This document shows, piece by piece, positions 63,983 through 64,000 of a DNA stretch of 64,000 nucleotides (positions are counted from its first letter, which is position 1; each line of letters opens with the position of its first letter). Where the stretch lies: the NCBI RefSeq assembly GCF_000155595.1, contig NZ_DS989904.1, positions 2,413,758 to 2,477,757 of the forward strand. The letters run 5' to 3'. Source of the stretch: Synechococcus sp. PCC 7335 (GTDB taxonomy: Bacteria > Cyanobacteriota > Cyanobacteriia > Phormidesmidales > Phormidesmidaceae). The position numbers and the translations under genes are program-made. A model generated the notes under the pieces. The model saw only the letters and a list, made by a program, of their open reading frames with translations, was not told the DNA's origin and searched no databases.

Positions 63983-64000
63983 AGGATAGGGCTCTGTCCA

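Noticed and set aside
1..64000. CRISPR arrays, insertion sequences or prophage
   Set aside because: No regularly spaced repeats with unique spacers, no transposase with terminal repeats other than the degenerate RAYT relative, and no phage structural genes.

Overview
The window is chromosomal DNA from a cyanobacterium. The diagnostic genes are ycf3 (photosystem I assembly), petL (cytochrome b6f), a PucC/BCD-family transporter, a Tab2/Atab2-type RNA-binding protein, a bacterial Trm1 tRNA methyltransferase and a ClpS adaptor. The octamer GCGATCGC (HIP1), typical of cyanobacteria, recurs throughout. A small nif-accessory operon suggests a diazotroph or a descendant of one. I would guess a Leptolyngbya-like lineage but cannot prove it. 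No rRNA, phage, insertion sequence or CRISPR array is visible. There are two tRNA-Leu genes.

Layout. 1-6989: hypothetical genes, a GNAT acetyltransferase, map, an SDR, an Hsp20 chaperone, a PucC-type MFS protein and an inositol-monophosphatase-family enzyme. 7132-9875: a zinc-type ABC uptake operon on the minus strand behind a Zur-like box, next to a NUDIX gene whose start region is tandemly duplicated. 10989-19708: a PPP-family phosphatase, bioB, trm1-DUF2103-clpS, gatC, ycf3 and aroA. 19814-25026: lipoproteins, a class V aminotransferase and aspS. 25187-28690: a thiamine unit (TPP riboswitch, leader ORF, sodium symporter, thiC). 28738-33666: a predicted membrane-anchored pseudokinase, a gene-poor kilobase with decayed coding traces, and small envelope genes. 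33852-41006: an SDR, a Crp-family regulator, leuC, the nif-accessory operon with one interrupted gene, a small alarmone hydrolase, hisB and a Uma2 remnant. 41027-43450: a divergent LysR / pirin-azoreductase module with a clear operator. 43576-53986: aroB, petL, mtnP, Tab2, glucan phosphorylase, avtA, rimM, a RAYT-like transposase relative, tRNA-Leu and an M48 peptidase. 54343-64000: murA, tRNA-Leu, a TrmH-family methyltransferase, lpdA, trpC, rpsN, a BlaI-M56 pair, a frameshifted metK and a HAD hydrolase.

Most genes are housekeeping biosynthesis (biotin, thiamine, leucine, histidine, shikimate, tryptophan, SAM). The accessory interest lies in the nif fragment, the pseudokinase, the riboswitch leader ORF, the RAYT relative, several structured intergenic regions, and a recurring pattern of 14-29 bp intergenic tandem duplications. 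Two genes (metK and the middle nif-accessory gene) are broken by a single lesion each. For metK a sequencing error is the simplest explanation.
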